From Massilia sp. Root133 (GTDB taxonomy: Bacteria > Pseudomonadota > Gammaproteobacteria > Burkholderiales > Burkholderiaceae_D), in NCBI RefSeq assembly GCF_001426525.1, contig NZ_LMEW01000032.1, positions 249,370 through 313,369 of the forward strand: 64,000 nt of DNA. Direction: 5' to 3'. The notes beneath the pieces are model-generated. The model made no database searches, was not told where the DNA came from, and saw only the letters and a list, made by a program, of their open reading frames with translations. Of this stretch, positions 51,956 through 59,367 are shown in pieces. Numbering within the stretch: the stretch's first letter is position 1; every line of letters begins with the position of its first letter. The position numbers were made by a program, and so were the translations under genes.

Positions 51956-52800
51956 ACATCGAGAACCTGTTGAAGCGCGACAGCTTCATCGAACGGGGTG
52001 CCCGCAGCCGCGCGCAGGCGCTGCTCGACCCGGGCACGTTCCGCGAACTGGCCGGCCCGTTCGCACGCCTGCACTCGCCGTGGCTCGCCATGCAGCACCT
52101 CGTCACCCAGGCCGACGACGGCGTCGTCGTCGCCAAGGGCAAGCTCGCTGGCCTGCCCACCGTCGCGCTGGCGATCGAAGGCGCGTTCCAGGGCGGCAGC
52201 ATGGGAGAAATCGGCGCCGCCAAGATCGCCGGCGCGCTGGAACTGGCGCTGCGCGACAACGAACAGGGCACCCCGACGCAGGCCGTGATCGTGTTCGAGA
52301 CGGGCGGCGTGCGCCTGCAGGAAGCGAACCTGGGCCTGGCCGGCATCGCCGAGATCCAGTCCGCCATCGTCGCCCTGCGCCGCCACCGTCCCGTCATCGG
52401 CATCAGCGCGGGCACCGTGGGCTGCTACGGCGGCATGTCGATCGCGGCCGGCCTGTGCTCGTACTTCGTGATGACGCGCGAGGCCCGGCTGGGCCTGAAC
52501 GGTCCGCAGGTCATCGAGCAGGAAGCGGGCGTCGCCGAATTCGACGCACGCCAGCGCGCGCTGATCTGGGGCCTGACAGGCGGCGAGCAGCGCGCCGCGA
52601 CGCACCTGGCCGATGCCTGCGTGGACGACGACACGGCCGCCGTGCGCGCGAGCGTGATCGACTGTTTCGCCCGCGGCGTGCCGGCGCTGCACCGCAGCGA
52701 CCGCGCGGCGGATTTCCTCGCCTGCCTCGAACGGGTCGATACGGACCGGCAGGCCACGGCGCAGGACGTCCGTGAACTCTATGCGAAAGGACTCGAATGA
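51952..52800 (+). CDS. mdcD: Malonate decarboxylase, beta subunit (malonyl-S-ACP decarboxylase)
   Basis: A 282-residue carboxyltransferase/crotonase-fold protein. Visible: LAIEGAFQGGSMGEIGAAKI (oxyanion-hole Gly-rich segment), GISAGTVGCYGGMSIAAGLC and GLNGPQVIEQEAGVAEFDAR, all as in MdcD. With MdcE it decarboxylates malonyl-S-ACP to acetyl-S-ACP and CO2. It starts inside mdcC and its stop overlaps mdcE. Confidence 0.95.
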   Translation: MNIENLLKRDSFIERGARSRAQALLDPGTFRELAGPFARLHSPWLAMQHLVTQADDGVVVAKGKLAGLPTVALAIEGAFQGGSMGEIGAAKIAGALELALRDNEQGTPTQAVIVFETGGVRLQEANLGLAGIAEIQSAIVALRRHRPVIGISAGTVGCYGGMSIAAGLCSYFVMTREARLGLNGPQVIEQEAGVAEFDARQRALIWGLTGGEQRAATHLADACVDDDTAAVRASVIDCFARGVPALHRSDRAADFLACLERVDTDRQATAQDVRELYAKGLE

Positions 52801-53618
52801 TGGACACGAACCACGCCTCGCGCGGCGCCATGTGGCTGCGCCTGCTCACGGGCGGGGCCCACCCGGCCCACGACTGGACCACCGTGCACGCCTGCGACGC
52901 CATCCTGGCTGGCCGGCCCGCACGCTACATCGCCGTCGTGCCCGACCCCGACAACGCATTTCCCCGCGCCCGCAACGGCGAAGTGGGCCTCGTCGAGGGC
53001 TGGCGTCTCGCCCAGGCCGTGCGCGACGTCATCGACCTGGACCGGGACGCGTCCGACAAGCGCGCCATCGTCGCCGTCATCGACGTCCCGAGCCAGGCCT
53101 ATGGCCGGCGCGAGGAAGCATACGGCATCCACCAGGCGCTGGCCGCCGCCGTGGCCGCGTATGCGGACGCACGCCAGGCCGGCCACCCCGTCATCGGGCT
53201 GATCGTGGGTCTCGCGATGTCCGGCGCGTTCCTCGCGCACGGCTACCAGGCCAACCGGCTGATCGCGCTCGACGACCCGGCCGTCGCGGTGCACGCGATG
53301 GGCAAGGCCTCGGCCGCCCGCGTGACCCTGCGCTCCGTCGAGGCACTGGAAAGGCTCGCGGCCAGCGTGCCCCCGATGGCCTACGACATCCGCAGCTTCG
53401 CGTCGCTCGGCATCCTGCACGAGGTGCTGCAGCTGACGAACCTGGCGCTGCCGGACGAGCAGGACATCGCCCTCGTCCACGGCGCACTGGAAGCGGCGCT
53501 GGCGGATATCCTCGAGGACCCGCGCCGTGACCTGTCCTGCCGCCTGCGCGGCCAACACCGGGGCGCCTCGCGGTCAGTACGCGCGCTGCTCGCAGCGGAA
53601 TGGGAGGGCGACGAATAA
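52797..53618 (+). CDS. mdcE: Malonate decarboxylase, gamma subunit (codecarboxylase)
   Basis: A 273-residue partner of MdcD, also carboxyltransferase-fold. Features: AVIDVPSQAYGRREEAYGIH, GLIVGLAMSGAFLAHGYQAN and AVHAMGKASAARVTLRSVEA. It starts ATGATG (52797 or 52800), overlapping mdcD. The family's C-terminus varies and the one here is Arg-rich (RRDLSCRLRGQHRGASRSVR). The next gene, madL, follows after 75 bases that hold inverted repeats. Confidence 0.95.
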   Translation: MMDTNHASRGAMWLRLLTGGAHPAHDWTTVHACDAILAGRPARYIAVVPDPDNAFPRARNGEVGLVEGWRLAQAVRDVIDLDRDASDKRAIVAVIDVPSQAYGRREEAYGIHQALAAAVAAYADARQAGHPVIGLIVGLAMSGAFLAHGYQANRLIALDDPAVAVHAMGKASAARVTLRSVEALERLAASVPPMAYDIRSFASLGILHEVLQLTNLALPDEQDIALVHGALEAALADILEDPRRDLSCRLRGQHRGASRSVRALLAAEWEGDE

Positions 53619-53631
53619 TTCCCCGCAGTAC

Positions 53632-53682
53632 CCGGCCGCCAACAACAATACCTTCGGCCGGTCCACCTTTTTCTGGAAAAAG
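53632..53682 (+). promoter_or_regulatory. Hairpins between mdcE and madL (possible attenuator)
   Basis: CCGGCCG (53632-53638) pairs perfectly with CGGCCGG (53655-53661) over a 16-base loop. Six bases later CTTTTTC-TG-GAAAAAG (53667-53682) gives a T-tract and a second small stem that ends at the AGAGGAG ribosome-binding site of madL. Together this resembles an intrinsic terminator or a stem that limits madL translation. The distance from stem to T-tract is longer than usual, so terminator strength is doubtful. Confidence 0.35.
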
Positions 53683-53693
53683 AGGAGACACAC

Positions 53694-54095
53694 ATGATTA
53701 TCTACGGAACCGCATTGCTGGCCATCTGCCACCTGCTCGGCATCTTCCTGGGCGACCTGCTCGGGGCGCTGCTGGGCGCCAAGACCAACGTCGGCGGGGT
53801 GGGCATCGCCATGATCCTGCTGATCTGCGCCCGCCTGTGGCTGCACAAGCGCGGCCTGATGCCGCAGCAGACCGAAATGGGCGTCGCGTTCTGGGGCGCG
53901 ATGTACATCCCGGTCGTCGTCGCGATGGCGGCCCAGCAGAACGTCGTCTCGGCGCTGCGCGGCGGACCCGTCGCGCTGCTCGCCGCCCTCGCCTCGGTCC
54001 TCGTGTGCGCGGTGTGCGTCTCGCTGATCAACCGCGGCGAACGCCCGGTCCCCGAAGCGGACGCAGACGCCCGCGTCGCCACCCAACGCGCCTGA
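53694..54095 (+). CDS. madL: Malonate transporter subunit MadL
   Basis: A 133-residue small membrane protein with about four hydrophobic segments (ALLAICHLLGIFLGDLLGAL, GIAMILLICARLWL, GVAFWGAMYIPVVVAMAA, ALLAALASVLVCAVCVSLI). It matches MadL, which forms the Na+-dependent malonate carrier with MadM. AGAGGAG precedes the ATG. Its place between mdcE and mdcG, rather than at the operon end as in several relatives, is notable. Confidence 0.93.
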   Translation: MIIYGTALLAICHLLGIFLGDLLGALLGAKTNVGGVGIAMILLICARLWLHKRGLMPQQTEMGVAFWGAMYIPVVVAMAAQQNVVSALRGGPVALLAALASVLVCAVCVSLINRGERPVPEADADARVATQRA

Positions 54096-54106
54096 CGGAG
54101 GCCGCC

Positions 54107-54871
54107 ATGCTCGAACTCCTGGAAAAAACCGCGAAACACAACGGCCTCGTGCTCGCCTTCGCCCTCGTGGGCCTCGTGATGATCGTGTCGATGCAGCTGT
54201 CGCGCCGCCTCACGTTCGGCCGCGTGCACGGCTCCGCCATCGCCATCCTCATCGGCCTCGGCCTCGCCTACTGGGGCGGCATCCAGACCGGCGGCCAGAA
54301 AGGCCTCGCGGACGTCACCCTGTTCGCCGGTGTCGGCCTGATGGGCGGCGCCATGCTGCGCGACTTCGCCATCGTCGCCACCGCCTTCGAAGTGCAGGTC
54401 GTGGAAGCGAAAAAGGCCGGCCTCGTGGGCGTCGTCGCGCTGATGCTCGGCACCGTGCTGCCGTTCATCGTGGGCGCCAGCGTGGCGTGGGGCTTCGGCT
54501 ACCGCGACGCCGTCAGCATCACGACCATCGGCGCCGGCGCCGTCACCTACATCGTCGGACCAGTGACGGGCGCCGCGATCGGTGCCAGCTCGGAAATCAT
54601 GGCGCTGTCGATCGCGACGGGTCTCGTGAAGGCGATCATGGTCATGGTCGGCACGCCGATGGCGGCGCGCTTCCTGCGCCTGTCTACGCCGCGCTCGGCG
54701 ATGGTGTTCGGCGGGCTGGCCGGCACGGTCAGCGGCGTCTCGGCGGGTCTCGCCGCCACCGACCGCAGGCTCGTGCCGTACGGCGCCCTCGTCGCGACGT
54801 TCCACACGGGCCTCGGCTGCCTCCTCGGCCCGTCTCTGCTGTTCTTCGCGACCCGCGCGCTGGTGGGCTGA
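54107..54871 (+). CDS. madM: Malonate transporter subunit MadM
   Basis: A 254-residue membrane protein with about seven hydrophobic helices. It matches MadM by LTFGRVHGSAIAILIGLGLA, YWGGIQTGGQKGLADVTLFA, IVGASVAWGFGYRDAVSITT and GLAGTVSGVSAGLAATDRRL. With MadL it imports malonate. ACGGAGG precedes the ATG. Only two bases separate it from mdcG. Confidence 0.95.
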   Translation: MLELLEKTAKHNGLVLAFALVGLVMIVSMQLSRRLTFGRVHGSAIAILIGLGLAYWGGIQTGGQKGLADVTLFAGVGLMGGAMLRDFAIVATAFEVQVVEAKKAGLVGVVALMLGTVLPFIVGASVAWGFGYRDAVSITTIGAGAVTYIVGPVTGAAIGASSEIMALSIATGLVKAIMVMVGTPMAARFLRLSTPRSAMVFGGLAGTVSGVSAGLAATDRRLVPYGALVATFHTGLGCLLGPSLLFFATRALVG

Positions 54872-54872
54872 C

Positions 54873-55466
54873 ATGGTCCCGCACGACCTGCTGTTCGTCC
54901 GCCGGCCCGACGCGTTCGCGTGCGACGGTGCGCGGCCGGACTGGCTGGATCCGGCCGCGCCGCTGGTCGTGCGGAGGGAGGCGACGGCGCCGGGCATCGT
55001 CCCCGTGGGCGCACGCGGCCTGGCACGCAACGAACGGTGCAAAGGCTACGTCGCCGCCAGCGATGTGGCGTCCATCGTCACCCCGCGCATGCTGGCGGCG
55101 CGGGCCCGCACGGCAGACGGCGATCTTCCCTGCATCGCGGCCCTGCGCGCGCTGGCCCCGCGGCTGGATGCGCTCGACGTCGACTGGGGGCCGGCCGGCG
55201 GTGCGGGCTTCTGGCTCGCGTGCGGCCTGCCCGTGCTGCGCGCGTCGAGCGACCTCGATCTGCTCGTGCGCCTGCCGCGCCGGCCGTCCGCCGGGTTGAT
55301 CGAGGCGCTGTGCGCACTGTCGGACGGCCAGCCGTGCCGACTCGACATCCAGCTCGATACGGGCGCCGGCGGCTTCGCGCTCGCGGAATATGCGCGCGGC
55401 GGGCGCGTGCTGCTCAAGACGGACGCCGGTCCCCGTCTCGTCGACGATCCCTGGGAGGCCGCATGA
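54873..55466 (+). CDS. mdcG: Malonate decarboxylase holo-ACP synthase
   Basis: A 197-residue nucleotidyltransferase that attaches the phosphoribosyl-dephospho-CoA group from the MdcB product to Ser25 of MdcC. The catalytic metal motif is LRASSDLDLLVRLPRR (D-x-D). The N-terminal HDLLFVRRPDAF and RNERCKGYVAASDVASIVTP are family features. It overlaps mdcH by four bases. MdcG from other species has the same size. Confidence 0.92.
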   Translation: MVPHDLLFVRRPDAFACDGARPDWLDPAAPLVVRREATAPGIVPVGARGLARNERCKGYVAASDVASIVTPRMLAARARTADGDLPCIAALRALAPRLDALDVDWGPAGGAGFWLACGLPVLRASSDLDLLVRLPRRPSAGLIEALCALSDGQPCRLDIQLDTGAGGFALAEYARGGRVLLKTDAGPRLVDDPWEAA

Positions 55467-56380
55467 CCGTGCTGTTCACCTTTCCCGGCCAGGGCGCGCA
55501 AAAGCCCGGCATGCTGCACGCGCTGCCTGCGCACCCCGCAACGGAACGCACGCTGGCCGAGGCCACGCAAGCATTGGGCCGCGACGTCCTCGCACTGGAC
55601 GCCGCCGAGGCACTGCGTTCCACCGTCGCCGTCCAGTTATCGCTGCTGGTGGCGGGCGTCGCCATGGCGCGCGTGCTGGCGGCGCACTGCGCGGTGCCGC
55701 GGATGGTGGCCGGCTTGTCGATCGGCGCCTGGCCCGCGGCCGTCGTCGCCGGCGTGCTGGATTTTAGCGATGCCGTGCGCCTCGTCGAACTGCGCGCCCG
55801 GCTGATGGAGGATGCGTACCCGCACGACTACGGCATGACCGCGATCGGCGGGCTCACGCGCCAGCAGCTGGAACCGCTGCTGGCGCAGGTCCACGGGCCG
55901 GCGTACCTGGCGAACCTGAACGCGCCGCGGCAACTCGTCGTCTCGGGCAGCGCGCCCGCCCTGGACGCCGTCGCCGCGCTGGCCCTGGCGCACGGCGCCA
56001 CCCGCGCGGAGCGGCTCGCGGTGCCGGTGCCCTCCCACTCGCCGCTGCTGGACGACCAGGCGCGCACGCTCGCCTGTGCCTGCGACCAGGTGCCGCGCAA
56101 GCGCCCGCGCATCACGTATGTCAGCAGCAGCGCGGCGCGTGCGCTGTTCGACGCCGACCGGATCATGGCGGACCTCGCCGCGAACATGGCGCGCCCCGTG
56201 CTGTGGGCGGATACGTTGCGCCACGCGTGGGAACGGGGCGCCCGCACGGCGCTGGAAATGCCCAGCGGGTCCGTGCTGACGCGGCTCGCGCTCGAAGCCG
56301 ACTTCGGCGCCGGCATCGCCCTGTGCGCCGACGGCAACCGGCTCGATACGCTGGTGCAGGTCGCGCGCGCGGATCAGTAG
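55463..56380 (+). CDS. mdcH: Malonate decarboxylase epsilon subunit (malonyl-CoA:ACP transacylase)
   Basis: A 305-residue acyltransferase of the FabD-like family. Motifs: FTFPGQGAQKPGM, GLSIGAWPAAVVAGVL (nucleophile Ser), VRLVELRARLMEDA (Arg) and PVPSHSPLLDDQA (catalytic His). It loads malonyl from malonyl-CoA onto MdcC to start the cycle. It is the last gene of the operon and converges with the alpha/beta hydrolase gene, overlapping by seven bases. Confidence 0.94.
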   Translation: MTVLFTFPGQGAQKPGMLHALPAHPATERTLAEATQALGRDVLALDAAEALRSTVAVQLSLLVAGVAMARVLAAHCAVPRMVAGLSIGAWPAAVVAGVLDFSDAVRLVELRARLMEDAYPHDYGMTAIGGLTRQQLEPLLAQVHGPAYLANLNAPRQLVVSGSAPALDAVAALALAHGATRAERLAVPVPSHSPLLDDQARTLACACDQVPRKRPRITYVSSSAARALFDADRIMADLAANMARPVLWADTLRHAWERGARTALEMPSGSVLTRLALEADFGAGIALCADGNRLDTLVQVARADQ

Positions 56381-57372
56381 CCGGCGCGGTCCAGCGCCTC
56401 GTTCACGGCGTCGACGACGGCTTGCGGCTTGTCGGCCTGGATAATGTGCGACGCGCCCGCCACGACGTGCAGACTGGCGCGCGTGGACAGCGCGGCGATG
56501 TCCTTCTGGATCGCCAGGTTTTCCGCCTCCGTCGCCTTGTTCAGGGCACTCTGCGGCTTGCCCGGCACCGCGTACGGGCTCACGCCGCGCACGAGCACGA
56601 CGAGCGGCAGGTCGCCGAAACTGCGGCGCGCGGCCCGCAACTCCGCTTCGCTCGCGTCGCCCGCCTTGTTGCCCGCGACGAGATCGTCCCAGTACGCGGG
56701 TTGGCGCACCGTCGCGAGGCGCGCGGCCGCCAGTTCGCGGCCATACGCCGTGCCCGTGCCGCCCGTGCAGGCGGCGAACAAATCGCTCCCCAGTTCGAAT
56801 CCTTTGCGGGCCGCCTGCGCGCACTGCTCGATGAACCGGTTCTGCGCGTCGTAGAACTGTTTCAGCTTGCCCTGCGACGCGGCGTTGATCCGCTTTTCTT
56901 CGTCCTCGTGCCCTGCTTCGACAAGCACGAGCGCCTTCACATCCCGCGGATAGCGGTACGCATACAACTGGACGGCCGCGCCGCCGAACGAGTTCCCGAC
57001 GAGGACGTAAGGCGGCGCGATGCCGGCCTTGCCGAGCAGCGCGTGCAGGTCGGACACGGCATTGCCGAACGTGGGCGGCAGCGGCGACGGGTCGCTGAAG
57101 CCGCGCGCCGCGCGGTCGTACACGCAGGCACGCGTGCGCGCCGCCACCTTCGGCTGCACGCCGTGCCACGTCCAGCCGCCATCCCCCGACGGCGCGTCGA
57201 ACACGACGGTCACCGGCCCGCTGCCCGCGCAGTACAGGTTCAGGCGGCGTCCGCCGATGTCGACCATCTGGTGCGGGCGGGCGAACTCGCGGTCGGCGTC
57301 GTTCATGGCGGCGCAGACCGCGCCGGTCGATACGCTGGCCAGCACGAGGGAAAGCAGGACGGGACGCGCCAT
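56374..57372 (-). CDS. Exported alpha/beta-fold hydrolase
   Basis: A 332-residue protein with a signal peptide (MARPVLLSLVLASVSTGAVCA) and an alpha/beta hydrolase domain. The nucleophile elbow is VLVGNSFGGAA, and RVSDLxA-like SDLHALLGKAG precedes it; VVFDAPSGDGGWTW and ACVYDRAARGFSDPS supply the usual HG-like region, with a C-terminal VVAGASHIIQADKPQ (catalytic His). The substrate is unknown. CCGGAGATT lies upstream of ATG 57372. The gene is divergent from the MFS gene and overlaps mdcH at its 3' end, so it is regulated separately from malonate use. Confidence 0.87.
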   Translation of the reverse strand: MARPVLLSLVLASVSTGAVCAAMNDADREFARPHQMVDIGGRRLNLYCAGSGPVTVVFDAPSGDGGWTWHGVQPKVAARTRACVYDRAARGFSDPSPLPPTFGNAVSDLHALLGKAGIAPPYVLVGNSFGGAAVQLYAYRYPRDVKALVLVEAGHEDEEKRINAASQGKLKQFYDAQNRFIEQCAQAARKGFELGSDLFAACTGGTGTAYGRELAAARLATVRQPAYWDDLVAGNKAGDASEAELRAARRSFGDLPLVVLVRGVSPYAVPGKPQSALNKATEAENLAIQKDIAALSTRASLHVVAGASHIIQADKPQAVVDAVNEALDRAGY

Positions 57373-57514
57373 GGAATCTCCGGAAAAGTGGGAAACCGCC
57401 ATCCTAGCGCGCGGCGCCGGCGTGAAAGCTCACCAATCTCCACACCGCAAGATTTGACACACCCGAGCGGTGCGCGGAGGTTACACTGAGCCCAAAAAAC
57501 CGACTGGAGACGAC

Positions 57515-59233
57515 ATGACGGCAGCCCTCTCGAGATCCCCCGCCTGGTCCACCCGCTACCTGCTGTTCATCGCCGGCATGGGCGGCCTGCTGTACGGCAT
57601 CGACGTCGGCATCATCGCGGGCGCGCTGCCTTACCTGGAATCGACGGCCGCGCTGGCGTGGAAGCTCAATGCCCAGCAACTCTCGTTCGTCGTGGCGGCC
57701 GTGCTGCTCGGGTCCGTGCTGTCGTCGCTGTTCGCCGGCCTGCTCGCCGACTTCATCGGGCGCCGTCCCGCGATGGTCGTGTCGGGCGCGCTGTTCGTCG
57801 CCAGCATTCCCCTGATCGCGCTCGCGGACGGCTATGTCGCGCTGCTGTGCGGACGCCTGCTGCAGGGGGTGAGCGGAGGACTCATCGGCGTGATCGTGCC
57901 GCTGTATCTCGCCGAGTGCCTGCCGGCGGACCGGCGCGGACGCGGCGCCGCGCTGTTCCAGCTGCTGCTCACGGTGGGCCTCGTGGCTGCCGCCGTGATC
58001 GGGCTCGTGCAGGCGCGCAGCGTGCAGGTCGCGACGGAGGCCGCGGCGGTGCTCCCGGATGCGGCCCGTGCCGCCGCGGTGCTGGCCGCCAAGGACCACG
58101 CGTGGCGCGGCATCTTCTGGATGTGCCTCACGCCCGGTGTCGTCTTTACGCTGGGCTGCCTGCTGCTGGCCGAATCGCCGCGCTGGCTCGCGCAGCGCGG
58201 CAAGCGGGAAGCGACGCCCATGCAGGGTGCGCGCGCGACGGACCCGCTGCTGTCGCGCCGCTACGTGCTGCCGTTCCTGCTGGCCTGCCTGATCCTCGCC
58301 TGCAACCAGGCGACCGGCATCAATTCCGTGCTGGCATACGTCGTCAACATCCTCAACCGCGCGGGCCTGTCCGGCGCCAGCGCCAACCTGGCGGACGTGC
58401 TGCTGAAAGTGCTGAACGCGCTGATGACGATCGTCGCCGTGCTGCTCGTGGACCGCAAGGGCCGCCGCTTCCTGCTGATGGTGGGCACGGCCGGCATCGT
58501 CGTCGCGCTGCTGACTGTCGGCCTGCTGTTCCGCGCGAACGAGATCCGGCAGCGCGACGTGAGCGCGCAGGTGACCGCGCAAGCGCGCGACGACGGCCTG
58601 GCGCTGCGCCTCGACGCGCCGACCCTGCGTGCGCTCGGCGCCGACCCGGCCGGCCCGCCGCAGGTGCTGACGGTCGCGTATGCGTACGGCCCGTTCACGA
58701 ACGTGGCCAGCATGCGCAGCGACGATCCCGCCCTACCGCGGCTGGACGCGCGCCGCGCCGACACCGTGCAGCCCGACAGCGTGATCGGCGCCGCGTTCCG
58801 CCGCCTGCACCTGAACCCGTTCCCGGATCCGGCCGCGGCGGCCACCGCGCCGTTTTCGATCGAAGCCGCACGCCTCGGACCACTGCCGACGGCGGGCCAC
58901 GGGTGGCTCGTCGCGGTGGCGATCTGCCTGTTCGTCGCGAGCTTCGCCATCGGGCCGGGCGTCTGCGTGTGGCTCGCGCTGTCCGAGCTGATGCCGACGC
59001 GGATCCGCTCGAACGGCATGAGCATCGCGCTGTTGATCAACCAGTTCGTGTCGACGTCGATCGCGGCCGTGTTCCTGCCGACCGTCGGCCGCCACGGCTA
59101 TTCCACGATCTTCTTCTTTGGCGCCGCGTGCACGGTCGTGTACTTCCTCGCGTCCGCCTTCCTGCTGCCCGAGACGCGCGGCAAGACGCTGGAAGAGATC
59201 GACGCGTTTTTCGCGCGGCCGGCCGCAAAGTAA
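57515..59233 (+). CDS. MFS sugar-porter family transporter with a large insert
   Basis: A 572-residue twelve-helix major facilitator. Sugar-porter hallmarks: GLLYGIDVGIIAGALPYL, LLADFIGRRPAMVV (RxGRR-type), GRLLQGVSGGLIGVIVPLYL with AECLPADRRGRG, LAESPRWLAQRG and PETRGKTLEEIDAFF. The typical length is about 460. The excess lies mainly at about 341-462, between helices 9 and 10 on the outer face, a polar stretch (RDVSAQVTAQARDDGLALRL). A smaller insert (167-197) sits between helices 5 and 6. GGAGACGAC precedes the ATG. The substrate may be a hexose or pentose; the insert could bind a ligand or partner. Repeat copy C follows the gene. Confidence 0.9.
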   Translation: MTAALSRSPAWSTRYLLFIAGMGGLLYGIDVGIIAGALPYLESTAALAWKLNAQQLSFVVAAVLLGSVLSSLFAGLLADFIGRRPAMVVSGALFVASIPLIALADGYVALLCGRLLQGVSGGLIGVIVPLYLAECLPADRRGRGAALFQLLLTVGLVAAAVIGLVQARSVQVATEAAAVLPDAARAAAVLAAKDHAWRGIFWMCLTPGVVFTLGCLLLAESPRWLAQRGKREATPMQGARATDPLLSRRYVLPFLLACLILACNQATGINSVLAYVVNILNRAGLSGASANLADVLLKVLNALMTIVAVLLVDRKGRRFLLMVGTAGIVVALLTVGLLFRANEIRQRDVSAQVTAQARDDGLALRLDAPTLRALGADPAGPPQVLTVAYAYGPFTNVASMRSDDPALPRLDARRADTVQPDSVIGAAFRRLHLNPFPDPAAAATAPFSIEAARLGPLPTAGHGWLVAVAICLFVASFAIGPGVCVWLALSELMPTRIRSNGMSIALLINQFVSTSIAAVFLPTVGRHGYSTIFFFGAACTVVYFLASAFLLPETRGKTLEEIDAFFARPAAK

Positions 59234-59244
59234 GCATATGGCAC

Positions 59245-59367
59245 GTCATCCTCGCGTACGCGGGGATCCATGCTCAGTAAAAGACTTCGCTACGTCGACA
59301 ATTCCGCAGTCTCTCAACGGGTTGGCTTCGGCACTTCAACATGGGTTCCCGCCTGCGCGGGAAAGAC
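59245..59367. repeat. REP-like inverted-repeat element, copy C
   Basis: Left unit GTCATCCTCGCGTACGCGGG (59245 onward, to CATGCTCAG at 59277). The right unit starts ATGGGTTCCCGCCTGCGCGG (59341), containing hairpin TTCCCGC-ctgc-GCGGGAA (59346-59363). The spacer between units is 63 bases, much longer than in copies A and B. The right unit lies inside the coding region of the convergent hybrid kinase, forming its last residues. The element again marks a convergent junction. Confidence 0.75.

Noticed and set aside
57454..57487. TTGACA with TACACT before the MFS gene as a promoter
   Set aside because: The spacer is 22 bases, too long for sigma-70, and no alternative -10 fits.
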